Source: Micromonospora haikouensis
GTDB lineage: Bacteria; Actinomycetota; Actinomycetes; Mycobacteriales; Micromonosporaceae
Length of the DNA: 52,625 nt
Direction: 5' to 3'
NCBI RefSeq assembly: GCF_900091595.1
Contig: NZ_FMCW01000039.1
Span: forward strand, 1 to 52,625
Below the pieces are notes generated by a model that saw only the letters and a list, made by a program, of their open reading frames with translations, was not told the DNA's origin and ran no database searches. The translations under genes were made by a program, and so were the position numbers. Within the stretch, counting starts at the first letter, position 1. Each line of letters starts with the position of its first letter. Shown here piece by piece: positions 17,012 to 24,683 of the stretch.

Positions 17012-18406
17012 ATGTCTTCCCACCGCGAGGCCCCGGAGATCGCGAAAGATCCGGTCGCCGACAGCTCCGACCTGTACGCGTTCGTCAGCCCCGACCGCCC
17101 CGACTCGGTCACGCTGATCGCCAACTACGTGCCGTTGCAGCTCCCCTCCGGCGGCCCGAACTTCTTCGAGTTCGGCGACGACGTGCGGTACGAGATCCAT
17201 ATCGACAACGACGGCGACGGCAAGCCGGACGTCACCTACCGGTTCGAATTCACCACCGAGATCACGAACCCGAACAGCTTTCTCTACAACACCGGCCCGA
17301 TCGAGTCGCTGGACAGCAAGAACTGGAACCGCAAGCAGTTCTACTCGCTGACCCGCATCGCCGACGGCAAGGAGCACCGGCTGGCCAACAAGCTGGCCTG
17401 TCCGCCGTGCAACGTCGGCCCGCTCTCCACCCCGAACTACGCCGCCCTGGCCCGGCAGGCCACGTTCAGCCTGTCGACGGGGGAGAAGGTCTTCGCCGGG
17501 CAGCGCGCCGACGGGTTCTTCGTCGACCTGGGGGCGATCTTCGACCTGGGCACCCTGCGGCCGTTCCAGCAGCTGCACGTGGCCGGCAAGAAGCTGTTCA
17601 AGGCCGAGGGCGAGCCGGTCAACGCCACCGACCGGATGAACGTGCACACCCTCGCCGTGCAGGTGCCGCTGAACCGGCTGCGCCGCAAGGCCAACCGGTA
17701 CGGCACGCACGACCGCGCCTCGGTCATCGGCGTGTGGACGTCGGCGTCGCGGCAGCAGGCGCGGATCCTCGGCAACGGTTCGGCGAAGGACACCGCGACC
17801 GGCCCGTTCGTGCAGGTGTCACGGCTCGGCAACCCGTTGTTCAACGAGGTCATCGTGCCGATGTCCAAGAAGGACGAGTGGAACACGCTGCCGCCCACGG
17901 AGGACAAGCGGTTCGCGAAGTTCGTCGAGCAGCCGGAGCTGGCCGCCCTGCTCCCGGTGCTCTACCCGGGCGTGTTCCCCAAGCTGGACGCGCTGAACAA
18001 GACGAAGAAGCCGCGCGCGGACCTGCTGGCGATTCTGCTCACCGGCATCCCGGCCGGGCTGATCCAGGGCTTCTCCAACAACACCGGCGACGTCCAGGCC
18101 GACATGCTGCGGCTGAACACGGCGATCAGGCCGAGCGCCAAGCCGGACCGGTTCGGGGTGCTCGGCGGCGACCTGGCGGGCTTCCCGAACGGGCGGCGGG
18201 TCGCCGACGACGTGGTCAGCATCGCGCTGCGGGCCATCGCCGGGGTCACCGTGCCGCTGGTCGACAAGGGGTTCACCCCGGACGCGGCGGCCGGTGCGGT
18301 CACCCCGGGCCTGAGCGCCGCCGACGTGACGGCCCCGTTCCTGCGCAACTTCCCCTTCCTCGGCACGCCTTACGACGGGTTCAACAACCCGCCGGCGTCG
18401 TCCTGA
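17012..18406 (+). CDS. DUF4331 domain-containing protein without signal peptide
   Basis: The 464-residue product starts at ATG 17012. MSSHREAPEI, followed by DPVADSSDLYAFVSPDRPDSV, is the characteristic beginning of the mature DUF4331 domain, which usually follows an export signal. Here the protein starts directly at that point, with no Sec or Tat signal. The domain is predicted to be beta-rich with acidic metal-binding-like loops such as IDNDGDGKPDVTYRFEF and, further on, ADVTAPFLRNFPFLGTPYDG. Its biochemical function is not known. It lies between a Tat-signal small protein and a His-rich small protein, 18 bases before the latter, so the three are probably one operon. Confidence 0.88.
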   Translation: MSSHREAPEIAKDPVADSSDLYAFVSPDRPDSVTLIANYVPLQLPSGGPNFFEFGDDVRYEIHIDNDGDGKPDVTYRFEFTTEITNPNSFLYNTGPIESLDSKNWNRKQFYSLTRIADGKEHRLANKLACPPCNVGPLSTPNYAALARQATFSLSTGEKVFAGQRADGFFVDLGAIFDLGTLRPFQQLHVAGKKLFKAEGEPVNATDRMNVHTLAVQVPLNRLRRKANRYGTHDRASVIGVWTSASRQQARILGNGSAKDTATGPFVQVSRLGNPLFNEVIVPMSKKDEWNTLPPTEDKRFAKFVEQPELAALLPVLYPGVFPKLDALNKTKKPRADLLAILLTGIPAGLIQGFSNNTGDVQADMLRLNTAIRPSAKPDRFGVLGGDLAGFPNGRRVADDVVSIALRAIAGVTVPLVDKGFTPDAAAGAVTPGLSAADVTAPFLRNFPFLGTPYDGFNNPPASS

Positions 18407-18424
18407 CCCGGACGGAGCGAACCG

Positions 18425-18775
18425 ATGCACTCCCACCACCATCACCACGCGTACGGGCCGACGGAGACCGGCACCGTCGTCCTCGATCTGGGTGGCGACA
18501 CGGGTGCCCTGATCATCTACACGGGCCGGGCACTGCACGGCCGGGAGATCGAGATCAGTCGGGTCGACGGGGCGGACGCGCCGCGCACCCACGTCGCGGT
18601 GCGTGAGCGCATCGTGCAGGACGGCACCTTCCACAGTGCCGTCTATCCGGATCTTGCCGCAGGGCTCTATACCGTCTGGTGGGATGAGGACACACCCGCC
18701 GGGACGGTCGCCGTGACCGGGGGAGCGATCGCGGAGTTCACCTGGCCCACCAGCGCGCCTTCGGTGGCGATCTGA
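18425..18775 (+). CDS. Small protein with His-rich N-terminus
   Basis: This gene encodes 116 residues from ATG 18425. It begins MHSHHHHHAYGPTETGT, a natural six-His cluster that should bind Ni, Zn or Cu ions. The rest alternates strand-like segments (TVVLDLGGDTGALIIYTGR, GREIEISRVDGADAPRTHVA, AAGLYTVWWDEDTPAGTVAV) and looks like a small immunoglobulin-like or beta-sandwich domain. No signal peptide or catalytic motif is visible. Homologues are sometimes labelled phospholipase, but nothing in this sequence supports that. It is the last gene of the probable DUF4331 operon and is followed by a clean terminator hairpin. Confidence 0.75.
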   Translation: MHSHHHHHAYGPTETGTVVLDLGGDTGALIIYTGRALHGREIEISRVDGADAPRTHVAVRERIVQDGTFHSAVYPDLAAGLYTVWWDEDTPAGTVAVTGGAIAEFTWPTSAPSVAI

Positions 18776-18798
18776 CCCACCGCTCAGTTCCGACCGCT

Positions 18799-18827
18799 GC
18801 GCCCCGTCCACCATGTGGACGGGGCGC
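18799..18827 (+). terminator. Terminator hairpin after the DUF4331 operon
   Basis: GCGCCCCGTCCAC and its exact reverse complement GTGGACGGGGCGC flank a 3-base loop. There is no T tract, as is common in high-GC actinobacteria. Between here and the whiB promoter (18828-19102) I see GC-rich short inverted repeats but no gene. Confidence 0.7.
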
Positions 18828-19102
18828 TGTCGGCGTTGCGGGCGCGATGGGCAGTCTCGGCCAAGTCGCGTTAACCTGTGCCCCACCAAGATCAGCATCG
18901 CGTCGTAGCCCCGCCCCCCGGGGCCGCGCCGGCGGCTTCGTCGAGCCGGCCGGCGGGCCGCCGCGGCAAGAAAACTCGGGCAACTCGCCGGGGAGGGCGT
19001 TACTCGTCCGGGGTCTGAATCGATAGGGCAGGTTGCGAGGCCGGACGGCCGCAAGGGCCGTCCACGGCGTGTCGGGAGGGCGACTCCATTATCAAGTTCG
19101 GC

Positions 19103-19132
19103 TTGACGGCGCACGCATTACACGCGTGTAAT
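19103..19132 (+). promoter_or_regulatory. whiB promoter with a 16-bp palindromic operator over the -10
   Basis: TTGACG at 19103-19108 and TGTAAT at 19127-19132 are spaced by 18 bases, a good sigma-70-type promoter. The perfect palindrome ATTACACGCGTGTAAT fills 19117-19132 and covers the -10 element, the classic position for a repressor. It resembles the BldD box (TNAC...GTNA) but with a six-base rather than five-base centre. The leader to the whiB ATG is then about 110 bases. Confidence 0.65.
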
Positions 19133-19249
19133 TTGAATGGGGTTGTTCGCACGGAACGCAACAAATGGGGACCGGACGGACACGCACGCCTTTCGCGTGG
19201 GGGGTTGCAGCGGCGACGACGCCGGTGCGCGACAAGGAGGCATCTTTAG

Positions 19250-19507
19250 ATGGACGGCCAGCTTGAGGTGGCCGACCTGCTCGGGAACGCGCCGGAGTGG
19301 CAGGAGCAGGCACTCTGCTCCCAGACCGACCCGGAGGCGTTCTTCCCCGAGAAGGGCGGCTCGACCCGCGAGGCGAAGCGGATCTGCTCGCGGTGCGAGG
19401 TCAAGACCGAATGCCTGGAATACGCTCTCGGCCACGACGAGCGGTTCGGGATCTGGGGTGGGCTCTCGGAACGGGAGCGGCGCAAGCTCAAGCGGCGGGC
19501 CGCCTGA
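19250..19507 (+). CDS. whiB: WhiB-family iron-sulfur transcriptional regulator
   Basis: The product is 85 residues from ATG 19250, with AAGGAGG upstream. WhiB-like proteins bind a [4Fe-4S] cluster and act with the principal sigma factor to control development, division or redox responses. The four cluster ligands are C23, C46, C49 and C55 (ICSRCEVKTEC), followed by the G[I/V]WGG turn (GIWGGLSE, residues 67-74) and a basic C-terminal DNA-binding tail (RERRKLKRRAA). Size and sequence fit the WhiB/WhmD developmental subgroup. The neighbouring zincin-like and DUF3499 genes commonly lie near whiB in actinobacteria. The palindrome over its promoter suggests repression by a DNA-binding protein. Confidence 0.95.
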   Translation: MDGQLEVADLLGNAPEWQEQALCSQTDPEAFFPEKGGSTREAKRICSRCEVKTECLEYALGHDERFGIWGGLSERERRKLKRRAA

Positions 19508-19640
19508 GCGTTGCCGGGCCGGGGCGGTGGGGGCCGCCCGGCCCGGGCGTCCGGAGCGCGCGTCGGGGGGCGCGCGCCGGGGCGCAGCGGGGCTGCGGAG
19601 CGCAGCGCGGCTGGGCGGGCGGGGGCCGGGAGCCGGTCGG

Positions 19641-20090
19641 CTACGCCAGCTCGTCCGGGTCGACACCCAGCAGGTTCGCCACCTGCTCGATGATCACGTC
19701 GTGCACCAGGTCGGCCAGGTCCTCCCGGTCCATGGCCCGGAACTCCAGCGGCCGGCGGTAGAGCACGATCCGGGGCGGGACCTCCTGCCGGCCGGGACGC
19801 CCCGGCAGCAGCCGGGCCAGCGGCACCTCGCCGTCCTCCAGCACGTCGGAGTCGTAGACGTTCAGGTCCGGCGGCACGTCCTCCACCGCGAACTCCACGC
19901 CGGCCAGTTCCTTGGCGAACCGCCGCTCCAGGGTCTCGACCGTGTCGAGCACCAGGTCGTCGAAGACCTCGGCCTTGGTCCGGGCCAGCGGCACGGTCGC
20001 CGGGACCAGCCGCCCGCGCAGGCCCCGCCCGTGGCGGTCACGGTGGGCGCGCCGGCCGGGGCCGGGGCGGCGGTGTTCCGGACTGGTCAT
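19641..20090 (-). CDS. Metallopeptidase-family (zincin fold) protein lacking HExxH
   Basis: The product is 149 residues from ATG 20088-20090; the frame is open upstream but the upstream start is weaker. The FDDLVLDTVETLERRFAKEL start, the VEDVPPD segment, PPRIVLYRRPLEF and the C-terminal helix match the PF06262 zincin-like family. In that family the helix carries HExxHxxG. Here the aligned helix reads EQVANLLGVDPDE, so both His and the Glu are replaced, and the protein is predicted not to bind catalytic zinc. It may be a structural or regulatory pseudoenzyme. It converges on whiB and is divergent from the DUF3499 gene, an arrangement often seen in actinobacteria. Confidence 0.82.
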   Translation of the reverse strand: MTSPEHRRPGPGRRAHRDRHGRGLRGRLVPATVPLARTKAEVFDDLVLDTVETLERRFAKELAGVEFAVEDVPPDLNVYDSDVLEDGEVPLARLLPGRPGRQEVPPRIVLYRRPLEFRAMDREDLADLVHDVIIEQVANLLGVDPDELA

Positions 20091-20183
20091 GACGCACAGG
20101 GTAGCCCGCCGAGTCGCCCCGCCCACGGCTGTGCGGCTGTCGCGGCGCGCCGACCCCGCCCGTCACCGCCCGACGCGTCGGAT

Positions 20184-20221
20184 GTTGCGAATTGTGATCT
20201 CGATGACGGGCGTGTCGCAAC
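20184..20221. promoter_or_regulatory. Inverted repeat upstream of the DUF3499 gene
   Basis: GTTGCGA at 20184-20190 and TCGCAAC at 20215-20221 are exact reverse complements across a 24-base spacer. They sit between the divergent zincin-like and DUF3499 starts, where an operator or leader structure would be. Confidence 0.4.
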
Positions 20222-20265
20222 GCGAACCGGTGCGCCGGACCCGGTAATGGAGATACCCTCCCGCC

Positions 20266-20646
20266 GTGAGGTCACCACGGCGCTGCTCAAGAAACGGCTG
20301 CCCCCGGCAAGCGGTCGCCACATTGACCTATGTCTACAACGAGTCGACGGCCGTGGTCGGGCCCCTCGCGGCCTTCGCCGAGCCGCACACGTACGACCTC
20401 TGTGAGCCCCACGCGCGCAGCCTGACGGCCCCCCGGGGCTGGAACGTGGTCCGCCATGAGGGCGAGTTCGAGCCCCCGCCGCCCAGCGCCGACGACCTGG
20501 TCGCCCTCGCCGAGGCCGTCCGCGAGGCCGCCCGGCCCGCGCCGCCCCGCCCGCCGAGCGACGACCAGGGCGGCGGCCCGCAGCACCACCACAACCCGCA
20601 GACGGGCCGCCGCGGCCACCTGCGGGTGATCCCGCCGAACCACTGA
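20266..20646 (+). CDS. DUF3499 domain-containing protein
   Basis: A 126-residue protein from GTG 20266. The N-terminal about 75 residues are the conserved DUF3499 domain: RRCSRNGCPRQAVATLTYVY, STAVVGPLAAFAEPHTYDLC, and LTAPRGWNVVRHEG. Paired cysteines (CSRNGC and DLCEPHA) plus His residues look like a small zinc-ribbon site. The C-terminal half is variable and rich in Pro, Gly and His. The function of the family is unknown; it is conserved through actinobacteria beside the metallopeptidase-like gene. It is followed by a convergent FAD oxidoreductase. Confidence 0.9.
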   Translation: MRSPRRCSRNGCPRQAVATLTYVYNESTAVVGPLAAFAEPHTYDLCEPHARSLTAPRGWNVVRHEGEFEPPPPSADDLVALAEAVREAARPAPPRPPSDDQGGGPQHHHNPQTGRRGHLRVIPPNH

Positions 20647-20701
20647 CCGCCGGTCCACCATGCCCGCCGTCGGCGCGCCGCGGAGGCGCGCGCCGGGCCG
20701 C

Positions 20702-22078
20702 TCAGTGGCCGAGGAAACGCTGGAACACGGCGGCCCGCCGGGCCGGCCGTCCCGTGCGCAGCTCCGCCCGGTCGGCGGAGAGCATCACCCGCAGGCCCGC
20801 GTTGACGGCCAGCCAGCGCAGCGGCTCCGGCTCCCAGCGCGGCGAGCGGTGCCCCACCCACGGCAGATCGGTCAGGTCGCTGTCCGCGCCGAGGATCAGA
20901 TCGGCGAGGGTGCGCCCGGCGAGGTTCGTCGTCGCGACCCCGTCGCCGACGTACCCGCCGGCCCAGGCGAGCCCGGTCGCCCGGTCCAGCCCCACCGACG
21001 CCGACCAGTCGCGGGCCACGCCCAGCGGGCCGCCCCAGGTGTGCGTCACGGGCACCTGCGGCCCGAGCGCCGGGAACAGCTCGCCCAGCGTCCGGCGCAG
21101 CGCGGCGAACACCCGGGGCTCCCGGTCGAACTCGGGCCGCACCCGGGACCCGAAGTGGTACGGCGCGCCCCGCCCGCCGAAGGCCAGCCGGCCGTCGGCC
21201 GTGCGCTGCCCGTAGATGATCACGTGGCGGTGGTCGGAGAACGTCTCCCGCTCGGCCAGCCCGATCCGCGCCCACGTCTCCTCGGGCAGCGGCGCGGTGG
21301 CCACCATCAGCGAGTAGACCGGCGCGACGACCCGCCGCTGCCCGGGCAACCCCGGCGTGTACCCCTCGGTCGCCCGCACCACCACCGGCGCGCGGACCGC
21401 CCCGGCCGGGGTCACGGCCGCCCCGGCCCGGATCGCGGTCACCGGCGTCCGCTCGTGGACGGTCACCCCCCGACGCTCGACCGCCCGGGCCAGCCCGCGA
21501 GCCAGCCGGGCCGGGTGCACCACGGCGCAGTGCGGGGTGTACGTCCCGCCGCGTACCCCGTCGGCAGCGCAGCGGGCGGCGGCCTCGGCCGCGTCGAGCA
21601 GCACCAGGTCGTCGGCGGCCAGGCCGTGCGCGTGGGCCTGCGCCACCTCCGCGCGAGCCCGGCCGAGCTGGGCCGCGCTGCGGGCCAGCGTCACCGTCCC
21701 GCCGAGGTGCCAGTCGCAGTCGATGCCCTCGGCATCGGCCACCCGCCCCACCTCGCGGACGGTGGCCTGCATGGCCCGCTGCATCCGCAGCGCCGCGTCG
21801 CGGCCGTGCCGGCGGGCCAACGCCGGCAGCGAGGTGGGGAACAGCGCCGAGCACCAGCCCCCGTTGCGCCCCGACGCGCCGTACCCGGCGATCTCGGCCT
21901 CCAGCACCGTGATCCGCAACGTGGGGTCGGCGAGCGCGAGGTAGCACGCCGTCCACAGCCCGGTGTAGCCGGCCCCGACGATCACGACGTCCGCGTCGGC
22001 GTCCCCGCCCAGCGGCGGGCGGGGAGCCAACGGTTCGTCCACGCTGGACAGCCAGTACGACAGCTCCTGGTAGCGCAT
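20702..22078 (-). CDS. FAD-dependent amine oxidoreductase (PuuB-like)
   Basis: The product has 458 residues from ATG 22076-22078. The dinucleotide fold VVIVGAGYTGLWTACYLA is at about residues 29-46, followed by EAEIAGYGASGRNGGWCSAL, the flavin-binding loop of the DAO/gamma-glutamylputrescine oxidase group. C-terminal conserved parts are HTWGGPLGVARDWSASVGL and WAGGYVGDGVATTNLAGRTL. It probably oxidises an amine such as putrescine or an N-substituted derivative to an aldehyde. It lies 31 bases downstream of a class III aminotransferase in the same direction, so the two are an operon. A paralogue is encoded at 30482 in the transporter operon. Confidence 0.9.
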   Translation of the reverse strand: MRYQELSYWLSSVDEPLAPRPPLGGDADADVVIVGAGYTGLWTACYLALADPTLRITVLEAEIAGYGASGRNGGWCSALFPTSLPALARRHGRDAALRMQRAMQATVREVGRVADAEGIDCDWHLGGTVTLARSAAQLGRARAEVAQAHAHGLAADDLVLLDAAEAAARCAADGVRGGTYTPHCAVVHPARLARGLARAVERRGVTVHERTPVTAIRAGAAVTPAGAVRAPVVVRATEGYTPGLPGQRRVVAPVYSLMVATAPLPEETWARIGLAERETFSDHRHVIIYGQRTADGRLAFGGRGAPYHFGSRVRPEFDREPRVFAALRRTLGELFPALGPQVPVTHTWGGPLGVARDWSASVGLDRATGLAWAGGYVGDGVATTNLAGRTLADLILGADSDLTDLPWVGHRSPRWEPEPLRWLAVNAGLRVMLSADRAELRTGRPARRAAVFQRFLGH

Positions 22079-22109
22079 GCGACGGCCCGGCTTCGCGTCG
22101 GCTCGGCGG

Positions 22110-23456
22110 TTACAGCCGGGCCCACGCCTCGGTGAGCACCGCCCGCAGGATCTGCTCCATCTCGTCGAACTGCTGCTGCTCGGCGATCAGCGGCGGCGCG
22201 AGCTGCACGACGGGGTCGCCCCGGTCGTCGGCCCGGCAGTAGAGCCCGGCGGAGAACAGCGCGGTGGAGAGGAACCCGCGCAGCAGCCGCTCCGACTCGG
22301 CCTCGTCGAACGTCGCCCGGGTCGCTTTGTCCTTCACCAGCTCGATGCCGTAGAAGTAGCCGTCGCCCCGCACGTCGCCGACGATCGGCAGGTCGTGCAG
22401 CTTCTCCAGGGTGGCGCGGAAGGCGTCCTCGTTGGCCCGGACGTGCCCGATCAGGTCCTCCCGGGCGAACACCTCCAGGTTGGCCAGGGCCACCGCGCAG
22501 GAGACCGGGTGGCCGCCGAAGGTCACCCCGTGGGCGAACATGCCGGTCTCGGTGAGGAACGGCTCCATCAACCGGTCGCTGGCGATCATCGCGCCGAGCG
22601 GGGCGTACCCGGAGGTGATGCCCTTCGCGGTGGTGATGATGTCCGGCCGGTAGCCGTAGCGGACCGCGCCGAAGTATTCGCCGAGCCGCCCCCACGAGCA
22701 GATCACCTCGTCGGAGACGAGCAGCACGTCGTACGCGTCGCAGATCTCGCGGACCCGCTCGAAGTAGCCGGGCGGCGGCGGGAAGCAGCCGCCGGAGTTC
22801 TGCACCGGCTCCAGGAAGACCGCCGCGACCGTGTCCGGCCCCTCCCGCTCGATGGCCCGCCGGATCTCCTCGGCCGCCCACCGGCCGAACGCCTCGGGCG
22901 AGTCGCCGTGCTCCGGGGCCCGGTAGAAGTTCGTGTTCGGCACCTTCACCGCGCCCGGCACCAGCGGCTCGAAGTCGGTCTTGATGCCGGGCAGCCCCGT
23001 GATCGACAGCGCGCCCATCGACGTGCCGTGGTACGCGATGTAGCGGCTCACGACCTTGTACTTGTTGGGCTTGCCGGTCCGCTTGAAGTAGGCCCGGGCC
23101 AGCTTCCACGCCGCCTCGACGGCCTCGGAACCGCCGGTGGTGAAGAAGACCCGGTTCAGGTCGGCCGGGGTCAGCGAGGCGATCTTCTCGGCCAGCTCCA
23201 CGGCCTTCGGGTGCGCGTACGACCACAGCGGGAAGTAGGCCAGCTCGCCGGCCTGCTTCGCGGCGGCCTCGGCCAGCTCGGTGCGCCCGTGGCCGGCGTT
23301 GACGACGAAGAGACCGGCCAGCCCGTCCAGGTAACGGCGGCCCTGCGAGTCCCACACGTACGCGCCCTCGCCGCGCACGATCGTCGGCACCTCGCCTGCG
23401 GAGTAGCTGGCCATCCGGGTGAAGTGCATCCAGAGGTGGTCAGTGGCGTTGGCCAT
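22110..23456 (-). CDS. Class III aminotransferase, putrescine/diamine type
   Basis: The product is 448 residues from ATG 23454-23456 (MANATDHLWMHFTRMASYSA); an upstream in-frame start at 23495 is less likely. It is a PLP enzyme of the omega-amino-acid or diamine transaminase group. Family marks are FTTGGSEAVEAAWKLARAYF, the YIAYHGTSMGALSITG region, EPVQNSGGCFPPP, LVSDEVICSWGRLGEYFG, and the PLP-Lys in ITTAKGITSGYAPLGAM. The sequence resembles putrescine/cadaverine--pyruvate or 2-oxoglutarate transaminases (SpuC-like). It would convert putrescine to 4-aminobutyraldehyde. It is the upstream gene of a two-gene unit with the FAD oxidoreductase. Confidence 0.9.
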   Translation of the reverse strand: MANATDHLWMHFTRMASYSAGEVPTIVRGEGAYVWDSQGRRYLDGLAGLFVVNAGHGRTELAEAAAKQAGELAYFPLWSYAHPKAVELAEKIASLTPADLNRVFFTTGGSEAVEAAWKLARAYFKRTGKPNKYKVVSRYIAYHGTSMGALSITGLPGIKTDFEPLVPGAVKVPNTNFYRAPEHGDSPEAFGRWAAEEIRRAIEREGPDTVAAVFLEPVQNSGGCFPPPPGYFERVREICDAYDVLLVSDEVICSWGRLGEYFGAVRYGYRPDIITTAKGITSGYAPLGAMIASDRLMEPFLTETGMFAHGVTFGGHPVSCAVALANLEVFAREDLIGHVRANEDAFRATLEKLHDLPIVGDVRGDGYFYGIELVKDKATRATFDEAESERLLRGFLSTALFSAGLYCRADDRGDPVVQLAPPLIAEQQQFDEMEQILRAVLTEAWARL

Positions 23457-23841
23457 GTCAGCCCCATCGGGTCTCGGGCCGGTCAGGGGTGACACCGGCC
23501 GCTCTGCCCACGGTTATCCCACAGCCGCACGCCGAAAGGCAAGTGGTATCGGTGGCACTTGACCCGCTGGGCAACGGATTCGGCGCGCTCAGGCGCTGTG
23601 GGCAACGGAATCCGCATCGTGATTGATCTCTCGCATCTCCTGGCTCCCTGCCCCTCTCCCGGCTCTCCCGGCTCCCTGCCCTTCTCCCGGCTCTCGCGGC
23701 TCTCCCGGCTCTCGCGGCCCGCGCGGGTCCTGCGGCTCTCCCCGTGCCGTGCGGGTCTCGCGGGGCTCACTGGGCACGCGGGTCCTGCGGATCGGCCGGT
23801 GCCCTTGCGCGGGACGGCCGGGTGCGGGCACACGGTGAGCC
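23457..23841. repeat. Gene-free region with a degenerate CTCTCCCGG tandem array
   Basis: The stretch from 23653 to about 23718 is a run of imperfect nine- to ten-base units (CTCTCCCGG and CTCTCGCGG). On the minus strand it gives a meaningless Arg-Glu-Ser repeat frame. The rest is GC-rich spacer upstream of the aminotransferase. No gene is supportable. Confidence 0.55.
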
Positions 23842-24293
23842 CTAGGGAGCTGAGTCACCAACGACATCACCCGCCCCCGACCACACCTCCCGCAGTCCCC
23901 GCATCCCCGCCACATCCCCACGCCACCAACCCTCGGCCACCCCAGTCGCCCCCGCCGCATCCCCCGCCACCCCGGCCGCCCCCACGCCGGACGTGCGCGG
24001 GGGCAGGGCATGGACGGGAACGGGAGGGGGCGTGGACGGGGCGGGGCGGGGGTGTGAGCGTGGACGGGGCGGGGCGGGGCGGGGGGTAGAGGCTCAGCGG
24101 GGACAGGGACGGGGACGGGGACGGGGACGGGTGAATCTTGGAAGATTTCGGCCCCTGGAGGGGCCATTTCGCTCCAAGATCTGCGTTCGGGGCGGCCGGA
24201 TCGCGGCGGGCGAGGTGCCTGGGAGGCGGCGTGGAGGCCCGGACTGTGGGGCTGGGGCTGTGGGGTGAGTCATCTACGACATCAGCTCCCTAG
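23842..24293. mobile_element. 452-bp MITE-like element with inverted ends
   Basis: The left end CTAGGGAGCTGA (23842-23853) is the exact reverse complement of the right end TCAGCTCCCTAG (24282-24293). Related sequence continues inward on both sides (ACGACATCACC on the left, GGTGAGTCATCTACGACA on the right). The left arm is strikingly C-rich on the plus strand and the right arm G-rich, so the whole could fold back on itself. It codes for nothing recognisable and has no transposase, so it would be non-autonomous. Confidence 0.6.
24135..24180. repeat. 46-bp palindrome inside the MITE-like element
   Basis: ATCTTGGA and TCCAAGAT at the ends, with GGCCCCT and AGGGGCC inside, make an imperfect hairpin. 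Its design (ATCTTG...GGCCCC...GGGGCC...CAAGAT) is the same as the two 71-bp palindromes at 34132 and 35187, so it may belong to the same family. Confidence 0.55.
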
Positions 24294-24683
24294 TGGCGCG
24301 AGGGACCTTCGCCCCGCCGGGCGGGCGCCCCTGAGGCCGCCCGGCCGCCTGACCGGCCCGGCCACCCCGCCGCCTACCCGCCCGGCCCGGCTACCCGGTC
24401 CGGCTGGCCAGGCAGGCGGGTGGGTGGATGGGTGGGCAGTCCGGCGGGCGGGGGTCGGGCGGCCGGCCAGGCGGGGTCGGGGCGGCCGGGCGGGTGGGTG
24501 GTGCGGGCCGGTGGTCCGGTGAGTGGTGGACGTTGTCGGGGCATCCGGCGGGCGTTCGACACCCATCTCGAATGCGCGCGAGACGTGCGGAACAGGTCCC
24601 GCCGCCACCTGCCGTTTCGGGCCCACCGTCAGCACCCTGCGTCGCTATGGTGCCCACTACACGTGACCGCGACAGGATGCTCG
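24294..24683. other. Gene-free GC-rich region before the DUF5753 regulator
   Basis: This region shows strongly G-rich, low-complexity sequence (repeated GGCGGGTGGGTGG-like words around 24415-24510). The last about 60 bases hold the likely promoter of the next gene (TATGGT near 24646). No gene is supportable. Confidence 0.45.

Noticed and set aside
18880..18960. Possible 6C-type structured RNA upstream of whiB (run of six C)
   Set aside because: Only one C run is present and I cannot draw the two C-loop hairpins that define the motif.
23483..23833. Minus-strand frame with RESRESRESRE repeats
   Set aside because: The repeat comes from the CTCTCCCGG tandem DNA array. No start site or homology supports a protein.
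24080..24130. GGGGACGG repeats considered as a CRISPR-like array
   Set aside because: The units are six bases with no spacers, so this is simple tandem sequence; no cas genes are near.
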